Source of the DNA: Phytohabitans sp036906915 | GTDB lineage: Bacteria; Actinomycetota; Actinomycetes; Mycobacteriales; Micromonosporaceae | Reading direction: 5' to 3' | Length of the DNA stretch: 64,000 nt | Assembly (NCBI RefSeq): GCF_036906915.1 | Contig: NZ_JBAKHX010000009.1 | Location: 62,001-126,000 of the forward strand | Part shown: positions 23,489-30,935 of the stretch, piece by piece | Layout: each line of letters begins with the position of its first letter | Position numbering within the stretch: the first letter of the stretch is position 1 | The notes under the pieces: generated by a model | Told to the model about the DNA's origin: nothing | What the model saw: only the letters and a program-made list of their open reading frames with translations | Databases searched by the model: none | Program-made: the position numbers and the translations under genes

Positions 23489-23555
23489 GGGGCTCGGGTT
23501 GCCGTCCCTCACCCCTTCGCATTTAATTGTACCCTACTTACTACCGTTGAGGCAA
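23489..23555 (-). promoter_or_regulatory. TACAAT promoter plus hairpin leader, copy 9 (parB-like)
   Basis: -35 TTGCCT (23550-23555), 18 bp, TACAAT (23526-23531). Hairpin 23489-23515: GGGG/CCCC, UGA/GAG internal loop, GGG/CCC, loop ACGGCAA (one A shorter). It overlaps the 3' end of the upstream gene. Confidence 0.8.
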
Positions 23556-23917
23556 GTGTTTTCGCTGGTCACGTTGTAGATGCTGGTTCCGTTGATCTCG
23601 ACCGAGAGGTCTGAGGGGTCGGTGCCATCCTCGGTGGTGATCTCTACGGCGATGCCGTGTGGGCGGATGTTCTGGTAGACGGTGACGGTGATGCCTGCCT
23701 GGTCGGTGTCGACGTTGGCGATGGGCAGGCCGTAGTCGTCGTGGCGGACGCGAGCGGTGATGTGGATCGCGTCGTCCACGACCGGGCGGCCGGTGTCGGC
23801 GATGAGGTTGGCGATCTCCATGTAGGCGTCCGCGCCGGATAGGCCGGTGTTGTTGATGGCGGCGCAGATGCGGTTGAGCGCGTCGGTGTCGGCCAGGGTG
23901 CGTGGGTGCTGGGGCAT
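23534..23917 (-). CDS. Hypothetical protein
   Basis: 127 aa from ATG 23917 with a strong AAGGAGG ribosome site. N-terminal helix (TDALNRICAAINNTGLSG), then beta-rich (DDAIHITARVRHDDYGLPIA, GITVTVYQNIRPHGIAVEIT). Acidic, soluble, unrecognised. First gene of the minus-strand block; its stop lies in the parB-like promoter. Confidence 0.65.
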   Translation of the reverse strand: MPQHPRTLADTDALNRICAAINNTGLSGADAYMEIANLIADTGRPVVDDAIHITARVRHDDYGLPIANVDTDQAGITVTVYQNIRPHGIAVEITTEDGTDPSDLSVEINGTSIYNVTSENTCLNGSK

Positions 23918-24052
23918 CGGTGACCTCCTTGAGGTTGGTAGTGGGTGACGCCGGGGTGGCGGCGGTCCGTGGGCGCGGTGGGCGCCATTGGGATTGCGGC
24001 CGTTGTCCGGGCGTCCCGGCGAAAAGGTCTTCGGCACCGGCCGGTGGCGCCG

Positions 24053-24089
24053 CCCGCAACCCCCGGGCGCTTTTTCCGGGGGTTGCGGG
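24053..24089. repeat. Inverted repeat in a gene-free stretch
   Basis: 14-bp arms CCCGCAACCCCCGG and CCGGGGGTTGCGGG around GCGCTTTTT. It resembles in style the palindromes at 16106 and 4197. The stretch 23918-24577 holds no gene I can support; the divergent block boundary lies here. Confidence 0.6.
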
Positions 24090-24577
24090 TGGCTCCGGCG
24101 GGTGCAGAATGGCCGTCGCTGGGACGCCAGAACGGCGGGTCGGAGGGCTGGGTGCCCTCTCGGGAAGAGGGGCCGGGTGGCGGCCGCGGTGGGAGCCGGA
24201 GGGCTCGACCGTTGGCCGGGCCGGGTCCGGCGTTCCGGGTTCGTCGGAAGCGTGGTGCGCCAGGCGGGCGGCTTCGGCGAGTTCGCTGGCGGCGGAGTTT
24301 CGTACAGCTACGGAGCGGGTTGAGGGTGCACTCGGGGCCAAGCAGACATATCGGGGCGAGCGGCCCGCGCCGATGGATGTCGAGCCGCACGACAGCACAT
24401 GGTGGGCGCTTCTGGCGATCCCTGGACGGCGGATCGCGGTCGGCACGTTGCACGGGTCTGTATGTCGGACCTATCCTGACCAGGTGTCTTAGAACAGACG
24501 TTCGCATGTGGGGTCTGGTCGGTGCCGGCGCGCTTCCCCCGCCGGCATCGCGTGGGGCTGTGGAGGGGGAGAGGTGC

Positions 24578-25561
24578 GTGACGATTCCGGCCCGCGCCGT
24601 TGGCCCCGATGGGAAGCCGGAGCCCGGGCGGTGGCGGGGACAGGGGCGCGTCGACGGCCCCGGTGATGTGGCCAGGGTGCTGGCGGCGGTCAACGACGCC
24701 GGCGTGCGCCGGACGGTCACCGAGGATCTGTCGCGGTTGGTGGACCGCGCGTCCAGCAGCGCCTACCGGACGCCTGACGCGACCAACGCGTTGCCGGTGG
24801 TGGCCGAGTTGGCGCCGCTGTTGCCGTGGGGCGGGCTGCGGCGGGGCGCAACGATCGCCACGGCGGGCTCGGGGGCGGTTCTGATGACGCTGATCGGGGG
24901 CGCGCAGCGTGCCGGCGGGTTTGTCGCCGTGGTCGGCTGTCCATGGTTCGGCGCGGTCGCGGCGCCCGAGTACGCCGTGGATCTGAGCCGCCTGGCGCTG
25001 GTGCCGGATCCTGGGCCGCAGTGGGACCACATTGTGGCGATCTTGATGGATGGGGTGGATCTCGTGGTAGTCGCACCGGCGGAGGATGTGCCGGCCGGGG
25101 TCGCCAGCCGGCTCGCGGCGCGCGCTCGGCAGCGCGGATGCGTGCTGATGCCGACCTCGCGGCTGGACGCGGACGGCACGCGGCCGCCGCTGCGGTGGCC
25201 CGGTGCGGACCTGGTGCTGGAGGTAACCGGCCATCGCTGGGAGGGGCTTGGACAGGGTCAGGGCCGGCTACGCCGCCTGGAGGTGGACGTGACCGCGCGG
25301 GGACGTGGTTCCGCGGTGGCGCCGCGCCGCGTTCGGGTACCGATGCCGCCGCAGTCGCTGACCGACGACGCGGGGGAAGAGTACGGCGCGGCGCTTGAGG
25401 AGCTGCTGGCGCAGCGGCCACGTTCTGCGCCAGCGCCGCGTGCGGGCGAGGTAACCCAGGCGGAAGCCCCGCGCGCGGCACCGGATCCGTGGGCCGACCT
25501 GTGGCGGGAAGGCAGACCGTCGTCGCCGCGGTCCCGGGGCGGGCAGGCGGAGGCAGGCTGA
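24578..25561 (+). CDS. ImuA'-like (RecA-fold) protein, orphan
   Basis: 327 aa from GTG 24578, ribosome site GGAGGGGGAGAGG. The core matches the actinobacterial RecA-like ImuA' group in layout: LLPWGGLRRGATIATAGSGA, FVAVVGCPWFGAVAAPEYAV, DLSRLALVPDPGPQWD, LMDGVDLVVVAPAEDVPAGV, SRLAARARQRGCVLMP and WPGADLVLEV. The Walker A is degenerate (GSGAV, no GKT). ImuA' normally stands before imuB and dnaE2 of the mutasome; neither is here. It may be a mutasome factor that pairs with host ImuB. Confidence 0.7.
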   Translation: MTIPARAVGPDGKPEPGRWRGQGRVDGPGDVARVLAAVNDAGVRRTVTEDLSRLVDRASSSAYRTPDATNALPVVAELAPLLPWGGLRRGATIATAGSGAVLMTLIGGAQRAGGFVAVVGCPWFGAVAAPEYAVDLSRLALVPDPGPQWDHIVAILMDGVDLVVVAPAEDVPAGVASRLAARARQRGCVLMPTSRLDADGTRPPLRWPGADLVLEVTGHRWEGLGQGQGRLRRLEVDVTARGRGSAVAPRRVRVPMPPQSLTDDAGEEYGAALEELLAQRPRSAPAPRAGEVTQAEAPRAAPDPWADLWREGRPSSPRSRGGQAEAG

Positions 25562-25638
25562 CGAACGTTGTGAGGTGGCCGGGAAATCCACCCCCCGACG
25601 GTTGGTTACTTCTCACCAAGTGGCGGTACCGTAACGCC

Positions 25639-26151
25639 ATGACCAGCGCGCACGCCGAGTGGGATGACCTGGCGACGGCCGCCGCAGATGTGGCCCCGGG
25701 CCACCCGGTGACGGTGCACCCGCCCGGGCGGCCGGCGCTGCGGCTGGTGACCCCGGCCGATTGGGCGGTGGGCGAGCTGTACCGGCTGTTCGTGACGTAC
25801 GCCCCTCCGGAAGCGCTCGACCCGTCCGCGGGCCTGGCGACCGGTCGGGAGCCCGGCGGTGTCTATTCTCGGGTGTTCCGGGCGGCCGGCTGCGGGTTCG
25901 CCGACGCCGAGAGGCGAGCGATCGCGCTGGTGCGCGGCGTCGATCAGGTGCTCGGCGAGCTGTATGACGCTGTTGGGGCCGGCGCGGGGTTGGCGGCGGT
26001 TGTGCCGCAGCTGCGGCAGGACTTGGTTCGGGCGGCTCGCGCAGACCAGGGGGCGGCGGTCCGCGAGACGCCGGGGCTGCCCGGCGAGCTGGCTGAGGCG
26101 TTGTCCACTGAGGGCGATTGGCTGCGTTCGCACCCGGCAGGCAGCCGGTAG
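25639..26151 (+). CDS. Hypothetical protein
   Basis: 170 aa. Helical throughout after residue 40 (DWAVGELYRLFVTYAPPEAL, ERRAIALVRGVDQVLGELYD). The ATG at 25639 follows a TACCGT box by 6 bases, so the mRNA may be leaderless. No family recognised. Confidence 0.65.
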   Translation: MTSAHAEWDDLATAAADVAPGHPVTVHPPGRPALRLVTPADWAVGELYRLFVTYAPPEALDPSAGLATGREPGGVYSRVFRAAGCGFADAERRAIALVRGVDQVLGELYDAVGAGAGLAAVVPQLRQDLVRAARADQGAAVRETPGLPGELAEALSTEGDWLRSHPAGSR

Positions 26152-26160
26152 CCTGCACGG

Positions 26161-26646
26161 GTGACCGCCCCCGACTACGTCAGTGGCGTCGTGTGTGACG
26201 CCGCCGCTGTCGTCGCGATCGCCAACGACCTGGCCCGCCGCCGTAAGGATGGTGCGGGGGCTCGGCTGTACGACCGGGCCCGCGATGAGGGGCTCACACT
26301 TGGTGTGCCGCTGCTGGCTGCGGTGCGGGCGGCGGGATACCTCGATCCGCCCGGCGGGATGGTGTTGGGTGCGCTGCTGTTCCCGGAGCGGTTCCGGCCG
26401 GTCGGTGATCCGCTGCGCGTGGTGGGTCCGCGCGGGGTGTGGTGGCTCATCGACTCGCGACCTGAGGATTTAGCGGAGCACCAAGCGATGCTGGGTCGGT
26501 GCGGCGATCCGTTGATGGCGTTCGTCGCCGCGTACGCGGCGGCGATGGGGTGGCCAGTTGCGACGGATCGGCCGGCGAGCTATGCGGCGTTGCTTGGCCG
26601 GGATGACGCGGTGGTGATGCCCGCCCTTGAGCCGGGCGCGGTGTAG
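26161..26646 (+). CDS. PIN-like protein
   Basis: 161 aa from GTG 26161. Begins VVCDAAAVVAIANDL, which resembles the first Asp strand of PIN nucleases, and has AAMGWPVATDRPASYAALLG near the end where PIN proteins carry the second acidic cluster. The middle acidic residues are not clear. TAGCCT lies 6 bases before the start (leaderless). With the next gene it may form a toxin-antitoxin-like pair, but this is inference from size and order. Confidence 0.55.
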   Translation: MTAPDYVSGVVCDAAAVVAIANDLARRRKDGAGARLYDRARDEGLTLGVPLLAAVRAAGYLDPPGGMVLGALLFPERFRPVGDPLRVVGPRGVWWLIDSRPEDLAEHQAMLGRCGDPLMAFVAAYAAAMGWPVATDRPASYAALLGRDDAVVMPALEPGAV

Positions 26647-26690
26647 GGGAGTTCGGCTGGTGTGAGCAGCGAAGGACGGAAGGGAGTTTC

Positions 26691-27035
26691 GTGACGCCGA
26701 TCGACACGATCACCGCGGCGCTGAGGACCGTCGGCGCGCCGGACATGGCGGCCATCAATCTGGCCCGCCGTGCAGCTGCCCGGTACACGCTCGACGCCTC
26801 CGAGGAGCACAACGGGCTGGCGGCCCAGTATCGGATCGTGAGGGACCGGCCTAGCGACGCGCTGGCCGGCGCGGTACGCCACGAGGACAAGTCCGCCGCC
26901 GGCGTGATCACGCTGGCGCTGACCCGGCTCGTGCGGGCTGGTGCGGGCCCGTCTTGCCCTGACGCCGGCCTGGCCGCTCTGTACGCCGCCGAGGCGGTCG
27001 TCCTCGCCCGCGACCAACGCCTTGCCACGATTTAG
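26691..27035 (+). CDS. Small hypothetical protein next to the PIN-like gene
   Basis: 114 aa from GTG 26691 with a GGAAGGGAG ribosome site. Helical (DTITAALRTVGAPDMAAINL, AALYAAEAVVLARDQRLATI). The last stretch looks like a weak PIN-type ending. Unknown. Confidence 0.55.
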   Translation: MTPIDTITAALRTVGAPDMAAINLARRAAARYTLDASEEHNGLAAQYRIVRDRPSDALAGAVRHEDKSAAGVITLALTRLVRAGAGPSCPDAGLAALYAAEAVVLARDQRLATI

Positions 27036-27300
27036 GGAACGCGACGCGAAGCGGCGTCCTGGATTGATTCTTGGCCGGGGCCGGCCTTGAGGCCCAAGCG
27101 TTCGCGGCCGCGGTGGTGGCAGGGCGGGCCGGCCATGGGTGCGAGCTTGCGAGCGGCCGGCCCGCCCGGTCTCCGGCGGGAGCGACGGTCTGGACCACGG
27201 CGGGCCCGGGACATCATGGTTTGATTCTTGGTTTTGATCTTGTGGTGTGTCGCGCGGATGCCGTCGCGGCCGAACAGGCGCTTACGCTCACCCTGACCGA

Positions 27301-27507
27301 TCACCAAGCTAGCCGGGGTGGGTGCGGCCAGGGGCCTTGGTGATCTTCTCTACCGTCATGTCGGGGTAGAGCCAACGGCAGCAGGCCCCCGAACAGTACC
27401 GCCGGTACCCCCAAAGGAATGCCTGGCCGATAGTTCTGGCGCTTGTTTGTGGCCACGGCGCTCATGGCCACGACCAGAACGGCCGGTGGCTGGAGTGTGT
27501 TGGTCAC
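27301..27507 (-). pseudogene. Broken partial copy of the PAP2-like gene
   Basis: TLQPPAVLVVAMSAVAT and GVPAVLFGG match the N-terminal part of the neighbouring 27520-28149 protein, but the rest is scrambled and the reading frame is not that of a membrane protein. It is a tandem duplication scar. The rest of 27036-27519 holds no gene. Confidence 0.65.
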
Positions 27508-27519
27508 GGCGCGCCCGGT

Positions 27520-28149
27520 TTAGGTGAGCAGCAGCCAGGATGAGCAGCCGGTGATCGCCCCCAGGGCGGCGCCGGCGAGAACTTGGCGCATCGTGTGGGC
27601 GCGTAGCTCTATCCGTGACCAGCCGACGAGCGCTACTGCGGCGGCGGTGAAGGCGAGCCACGGGCCCCACAGCGCGATGCAGTACACCGCCACCGCGGCG
27701 GCGAAGGCCGCGTGGGCGGATATCTGCCACCAGACGGTGATCGCCATACAGGGCAGCAGGGCGAGGAGGACCACGATGAACAGGCTGGTCAGGGGGCGCG
27801 GCGCGTCGGTGGCGTACAGGATGGCCAGTCCGACGAGGACGGAGGCCAGAGCCACAGCGAGCGGGATGTGCCGCTGGTGGCGAACCCGTATGTGAACGTC
27901 GCTGAGGCGACCCCGTCGTACCCCGATCAGGATGAACAGGAATGGCAGGACGCCACCGAACAGTACCGCCGGTACGCCCCAAAGGAACGCCTGGCCAACA
28001 GTCGTGGCGCTCGTTGCGGCTACGACGCCCATGGCCACGACCAAAACGGCCGGCGGCTGGAGTGCGTCGGTCACGGCGCGGGCGAATACCGTGCGCCGGA
28101 GCGGACGTTGCGGTGTTTCCTCGCGCCGGTTCTCCAGTTCTGTGGTCAT
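27520..28149 (-). CDS. PAP2-like integral membrane protein
   Basis: 209 aa with about five or six membrane segments (ALQPPAVLVVAMGVV, GVPAVLFGGVLPFLFILIGV, FIVVLLALLPCMAITVWW, GAALGAITGCSSWLLL). SAHAAFAAAVAVY near residue 145 and RIELRAHTMRQVLAGAALG near the end resemble the PAP2 SGH and SRxxxxxH motifs, so a lipid-phosphatase-type fold is likely, though SGH reads SAH. It overlaps the MAB_1171c gene by 4 bases. Confidence 0.7.
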   Translation of the reverse strand: MTTELENRREETPQRPLRRTVFARAVTDALQPPAVLVVAMGVVAATSATTVGQAFLWGVPAVLFGGVLPFLFILIGVRRGRLSDVHIRVRHQRHIPLAVALASVLVGLAILYATDAPRPLTSLFIVVLLALLPCMAITVWWQISAHAAFAAAVAVYCIALWGPWLAFTAAAVALVGWSRIELRAHTMRQVLAGAALGAITGCSSWLLLT

Positions 28150-29354
28150 GCCGAGGCCACCGCCTGGTGGCCGGAGCCCGACTGCGCTGCCGACGCGACA
28201 ACAGCGGAGTTTCCGTAGGCGTGCGCCACCTTCGCCAACCACGCGATCTGTTGATCGAGGGTCTGAGGGTTCGCGAACTCGGGAGACTGCGGCTCGGCGG
28301 CGCGGCGGCCCTCGGCTTTCGCGGCGAGTGCTGCGGCTACACAGGTTGCCTCGATGACGGCGCGGGCATCATCGCCGTCGAGGTGTGCCTTTTCGGCCGC
28401 CGCTCTGGCCCGGTCTTGTACCTGTGGTTCGTAGAAGTCCGCCAGGCGCAGCATGCCGTCGGGGATCTCGACAGCGAGCCGTGAGAACCAGCGCGACGGA
28501 TCGCGTCCCGGGTCTGCCGGTGGCTTCTCGCCGAACAGGATCTCCGGGTTAGCTGTGTAGAGATCCAGCCAGAGCGGGTACAGGCGGCGGTAGGTGCGGC
28601 GGTCGGCCCGCCGCTGACGGCGCGCGAGGATCGAGGGACCCCACGCTGGCATGGTCAGACCGATGATCACCAGGAGCGCGCCGGGAACGGCCAGCAGCGG
28701 CGAGATGAGGTCTTCGGGCCCGAACCAGCGCCCAGGGGCTCCTACGGCCAGCGCCGCTATGTATACGGCCTTGTAGAGGCAGTAGGCCAGGCCGAAACAG
28801 GCTCCGACGAAGTCGAAGCGGAGGCTGACCCGCATCACGCTGTGGACGAGTGGCGCGTACCGGTGGGAAAGCCGGGCGATCTCGAGCATTGCCGCGCCGA
28901 ACGAGAGGAGGTAGACGATGAGGTAGATCGCGACGATGGGTTCGTGGCCGTAGTAGACCGTCCAGTCCACGCGTTCCTCGTCGACTGGGGCGGCGACGAA
29001 CAGGACGGTCATCAGTACGGTGGCGGCTGAGTATCCGACGAGCCTGCGACGGGCGCGTGGCGTGGCTTCAGACTGGGAGTAGGACCAGTACAGAAGCATC
29101 AACGCGATGGACGCGGCGAAGGCCACTATGCATATGTGCGCGACCAACCGCATCACGTTGGGCAAGCCTAGGAGATCGTCGATGTTCTGGTAGACGACCG
29201 GCGCCGCGGAGAGGAATGCGGCGCCCAGGAAGACTAGGCCGGCGATGGCGGCGCGCAGGCCGGGGTTACCACGGTCAGCGCGCAGATCGCGAAACTTATA
29301 CGCTGCGGCACCCTCAGCCACCAGGGCAGCGATGATGAACAGCACGCTAACCAT
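28146..29354 (-). CDS. MAB_1171c-family putative transporter (DUF6545)
   Basis: 402 aa. The first 230 residues hold about seven membrane helices (MVSVLFIIAALVAEGAAAY, FLGAAFLSAAPVVY, IVAIYLIVYLLSFGAAML). The cytosolic C-terminus has the DUF6545 pattern YRRLYPLWLDLYTANPEIL, VEIPDGMLRLADFYEP, then a helix and WLAKVAHAY. This family often sits with XRE regulators and ImmA-like peptidases in actinomycetes, as here; its substrate is unknown. It overlaps both neighbours. Confidence 0.8.
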   Translation of the reverse strand: MVSVLFIIAALVAEGAAAYKFRDLRADRGNPGLRAAIAGLVFLGAAFLSAAPVVYQNIDDLLGLPNVMRLVAHICIVAFAASIALMLLYWSYSQSEATPRARRRLVGYSAATVLMTVLFVAAPVDEERVDWTVYYGHEPIVAIYLIVYLLSFGAAMLEIARLSHRYAPLVHSVMRVSLRFDFVGACFGLAYCLYKAVYIAALAVGAPGRWFGPEDLISPLLAVPGALLVIIGLTMPAWGPSILARRQRRADRRTYRRLYPLWLDLYTANPEILFGEKPPADPGRDPSRWFSRLAVEIPDGMLRLADFYEPQVQDRARAAAEKAHLDGDDARAVIEATCVAAALAAKAEGRRAAEPQSPEFANPQTLDQQIAWLAKVAHAYGNSAVVASAAQSGSGHQAVASA

Positions 29355-29934
29355 GCATGTTCCTTCCGTGGGGGTGTTCGAGGGCGCGGCTGAGCCGCGC
29401 GGCGATTTCCTGTTGAGCTGCGGTCAACGTGCGTGCGGCTGCTGCCGCTTGGCGGTCCCGGACACGCTGAAGCAGCAGCTCGGCGAAGAGTTCGGCACGT
29501 CGTTCCCTCCTGGTGCTGTATCCGTGGCGTCCCAGCAGGGCCTTGATCAGGTGAGGTGGGACGTCGGGGAACAGGAGTCGCGCGTATGCCGGATCGACGG
29601 TGCTTCCAGCGCCAGCGGGTTTACGTGCGCCCGGGTGCGAGGCGTCGGCCTGATCGCTGTCCATGATCATGTGGGCGATCTCGTGCCCAAGGACATGGTC
29701 GCGGTGGTACGGGTAAGTCTTCGGGTAGACGAGGTGGTCGGCGTCGTCCGTCGCCATATAGATCCCACACGGCGCGTCGGGGTCGGGCCTGAAGGATTTC
29801 AGGATGATGCGTCGCTGGCGGCGTTCAGCGAGGTTCTCGAGAAACTCGTCGATGCTCCACGGCGCAGGGATGAGGTCGGCGATCTCGTCGAGCCGCCCGA
29901 CGCATTCCCTGCGCAGTTCTTCATCGTCGTTCAT
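29347..29934 (-). CDS. ImmA/IrrE-type metallopeptidase
   Basis: 195 aa. The zinc site is HEIAHMIMD near residue 83, with a downstream Glu in RRERRAELFAELLL. ImmA/IrrE peptidases cleave or inactivate XRE-type repressors. The XRE gene lies just upstream with a 4-base overlap, so it is the natural partner. It overlaps the transporter gene by 8 bases. Confidence 0.85.
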   Translation of the reverse strand: MNDDEELRRECVGRLDEIADLIPAPWSIDEFLENLAERRQRRIILKSFRPDPDAPCGIYMATDDADHLVYPKTYPYHRDHVLGHEIAHMIMDSDQADASHPGARKPAGAGSTVDPAYARLLFPDVPPHLIKALLGRHGYSTRRERRAELFAELLLQRVRDRQAAAAARTLTAAQQEIAARLSRALEHPHGRNMHG

Positions 29935-30500
29935 CCCGCGTCGTCCCCCGGTGACTTGTCCGAGGTGGAGTCTGCCATGACCTCGGCCACGCGTACGACG
30001 GCGCCGCGTTCCTGATCGGACAGTTGGGTCGCCGCGCGCACAAGCCGGATCATGGCCTGGCGCCCAGCGTCGCTGTATTGGGTGCCCCTGGCCGCGAAGT
30101 CCCGGATACCAGCTCGATGCAGCTCCAGCAGCAGCTCCACCTGGCTTGCCGCGCCGGGATTCTCGATGACCAACGCCCGTAGCTGACCTTCGACATCGTC
30201 GGCATCCAGACGCGGTGTGACGTCGTCGTCCTCGATGTCCTGGAAGTAGTTGCCCGGGGCCCCGAAGGCGCGCGCGATCGCTGCGGCGACGTCGATTCTC
30301 GGCAACGGCGCCTTCTCGTTCCGCAGGAGCGACAGGTAAGCCTCGGTGACCGTGACGCCCGATCCGGACTTCTTGATCTTGTCGGCGATCTCGGCGTTGG
30401 TGTAGACCTTGCCGTCTTCGCGCCTGTGGCCGTCATAGAGCGCCTTGAGCTTGGCGTGGAATCTGCGTTCGAACGCCGTGACGTCACGTTTGGTTGTCAT
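29931..30500 (-). CDS. XRE-family regulator
   Basis: 189 aa from ATG 30500, ribosome site GGGGAG. N-terminal HTH (VYTNAEIADKIKKSGSGVTV, TEAYLSLLRNEKAPLPRI) and a GAPGNYFQDIED hinge as in XRE proteins paired with ImmA. The C-terminal half is helical. First gene of the four-gene operon; it probably binds the palindrome at 30522-30537. Confidence 0.85.
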   Translation of the reverse strand: MTTKRDVTAFERRFHAKLKALYDGHRREDGKVYTNAEIADKIKKSGSGVTVTEAYLSLLRNEKAPLPRIDVAAAIARAFGAPGNYFQDIEDDDVTPRLDADDVEGQLRALVIENPGAASQVELLLELHRAGIRDFAARGTQYSDAGRQAMIRLVRAATQLSDQERGAVVRVAEVMADSTSDKSPGDDAG

Positions 30501-30521
30501 GTTGATACTCCCCGGTCGCGA

Positions 30522-30537
30522 GGTGTACCTTAACACC
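30522..30537. promoter_or_regulatory. Candidate XRE operator
   Basis: GGTGTACCTTAACACC: 5-bp inverted arms GGTGT/ACACC, 22 bases before the XRE start. Beyond it, 30538-30935 holds no gene I can support. Confidence 0.45.
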
Positions 30538-30935
30538 CCTCAAGGCACAGGAAAAGCTCGTAATGTCCGTTGACAAGCCGGGGTAACGTGAGCATAAGAT
30601 CACTGCCCGTCGCATGACTCTTTGGAGCCGTTCCGCATGGACGGCGTGCCCGAGGGGAGCACCCCAGATGCATCGTGAGGGCGTCGCTAGCCGGAGGGCC
30701 TGGCTCTGCGGCGGCTGCCGGTCGCCAGCATATGCGCGCAACCTCCTACCTTGTGGGCAGGCCTACTATCGACAGCGCCGCCGACCACGTCCTCACCCGC
30801 GCATACGGGGCGTCTCGGTAGCCACCGCAGTCAGCACGGTCGACACTGTTCATGGCTCCCAGTTCGATCTGATGGCGGTGGCCATGCTGGACCTCCGGCA
30901 CCGGCGTACCGCGGCGTCGTGATCGGGGTCCTGGC

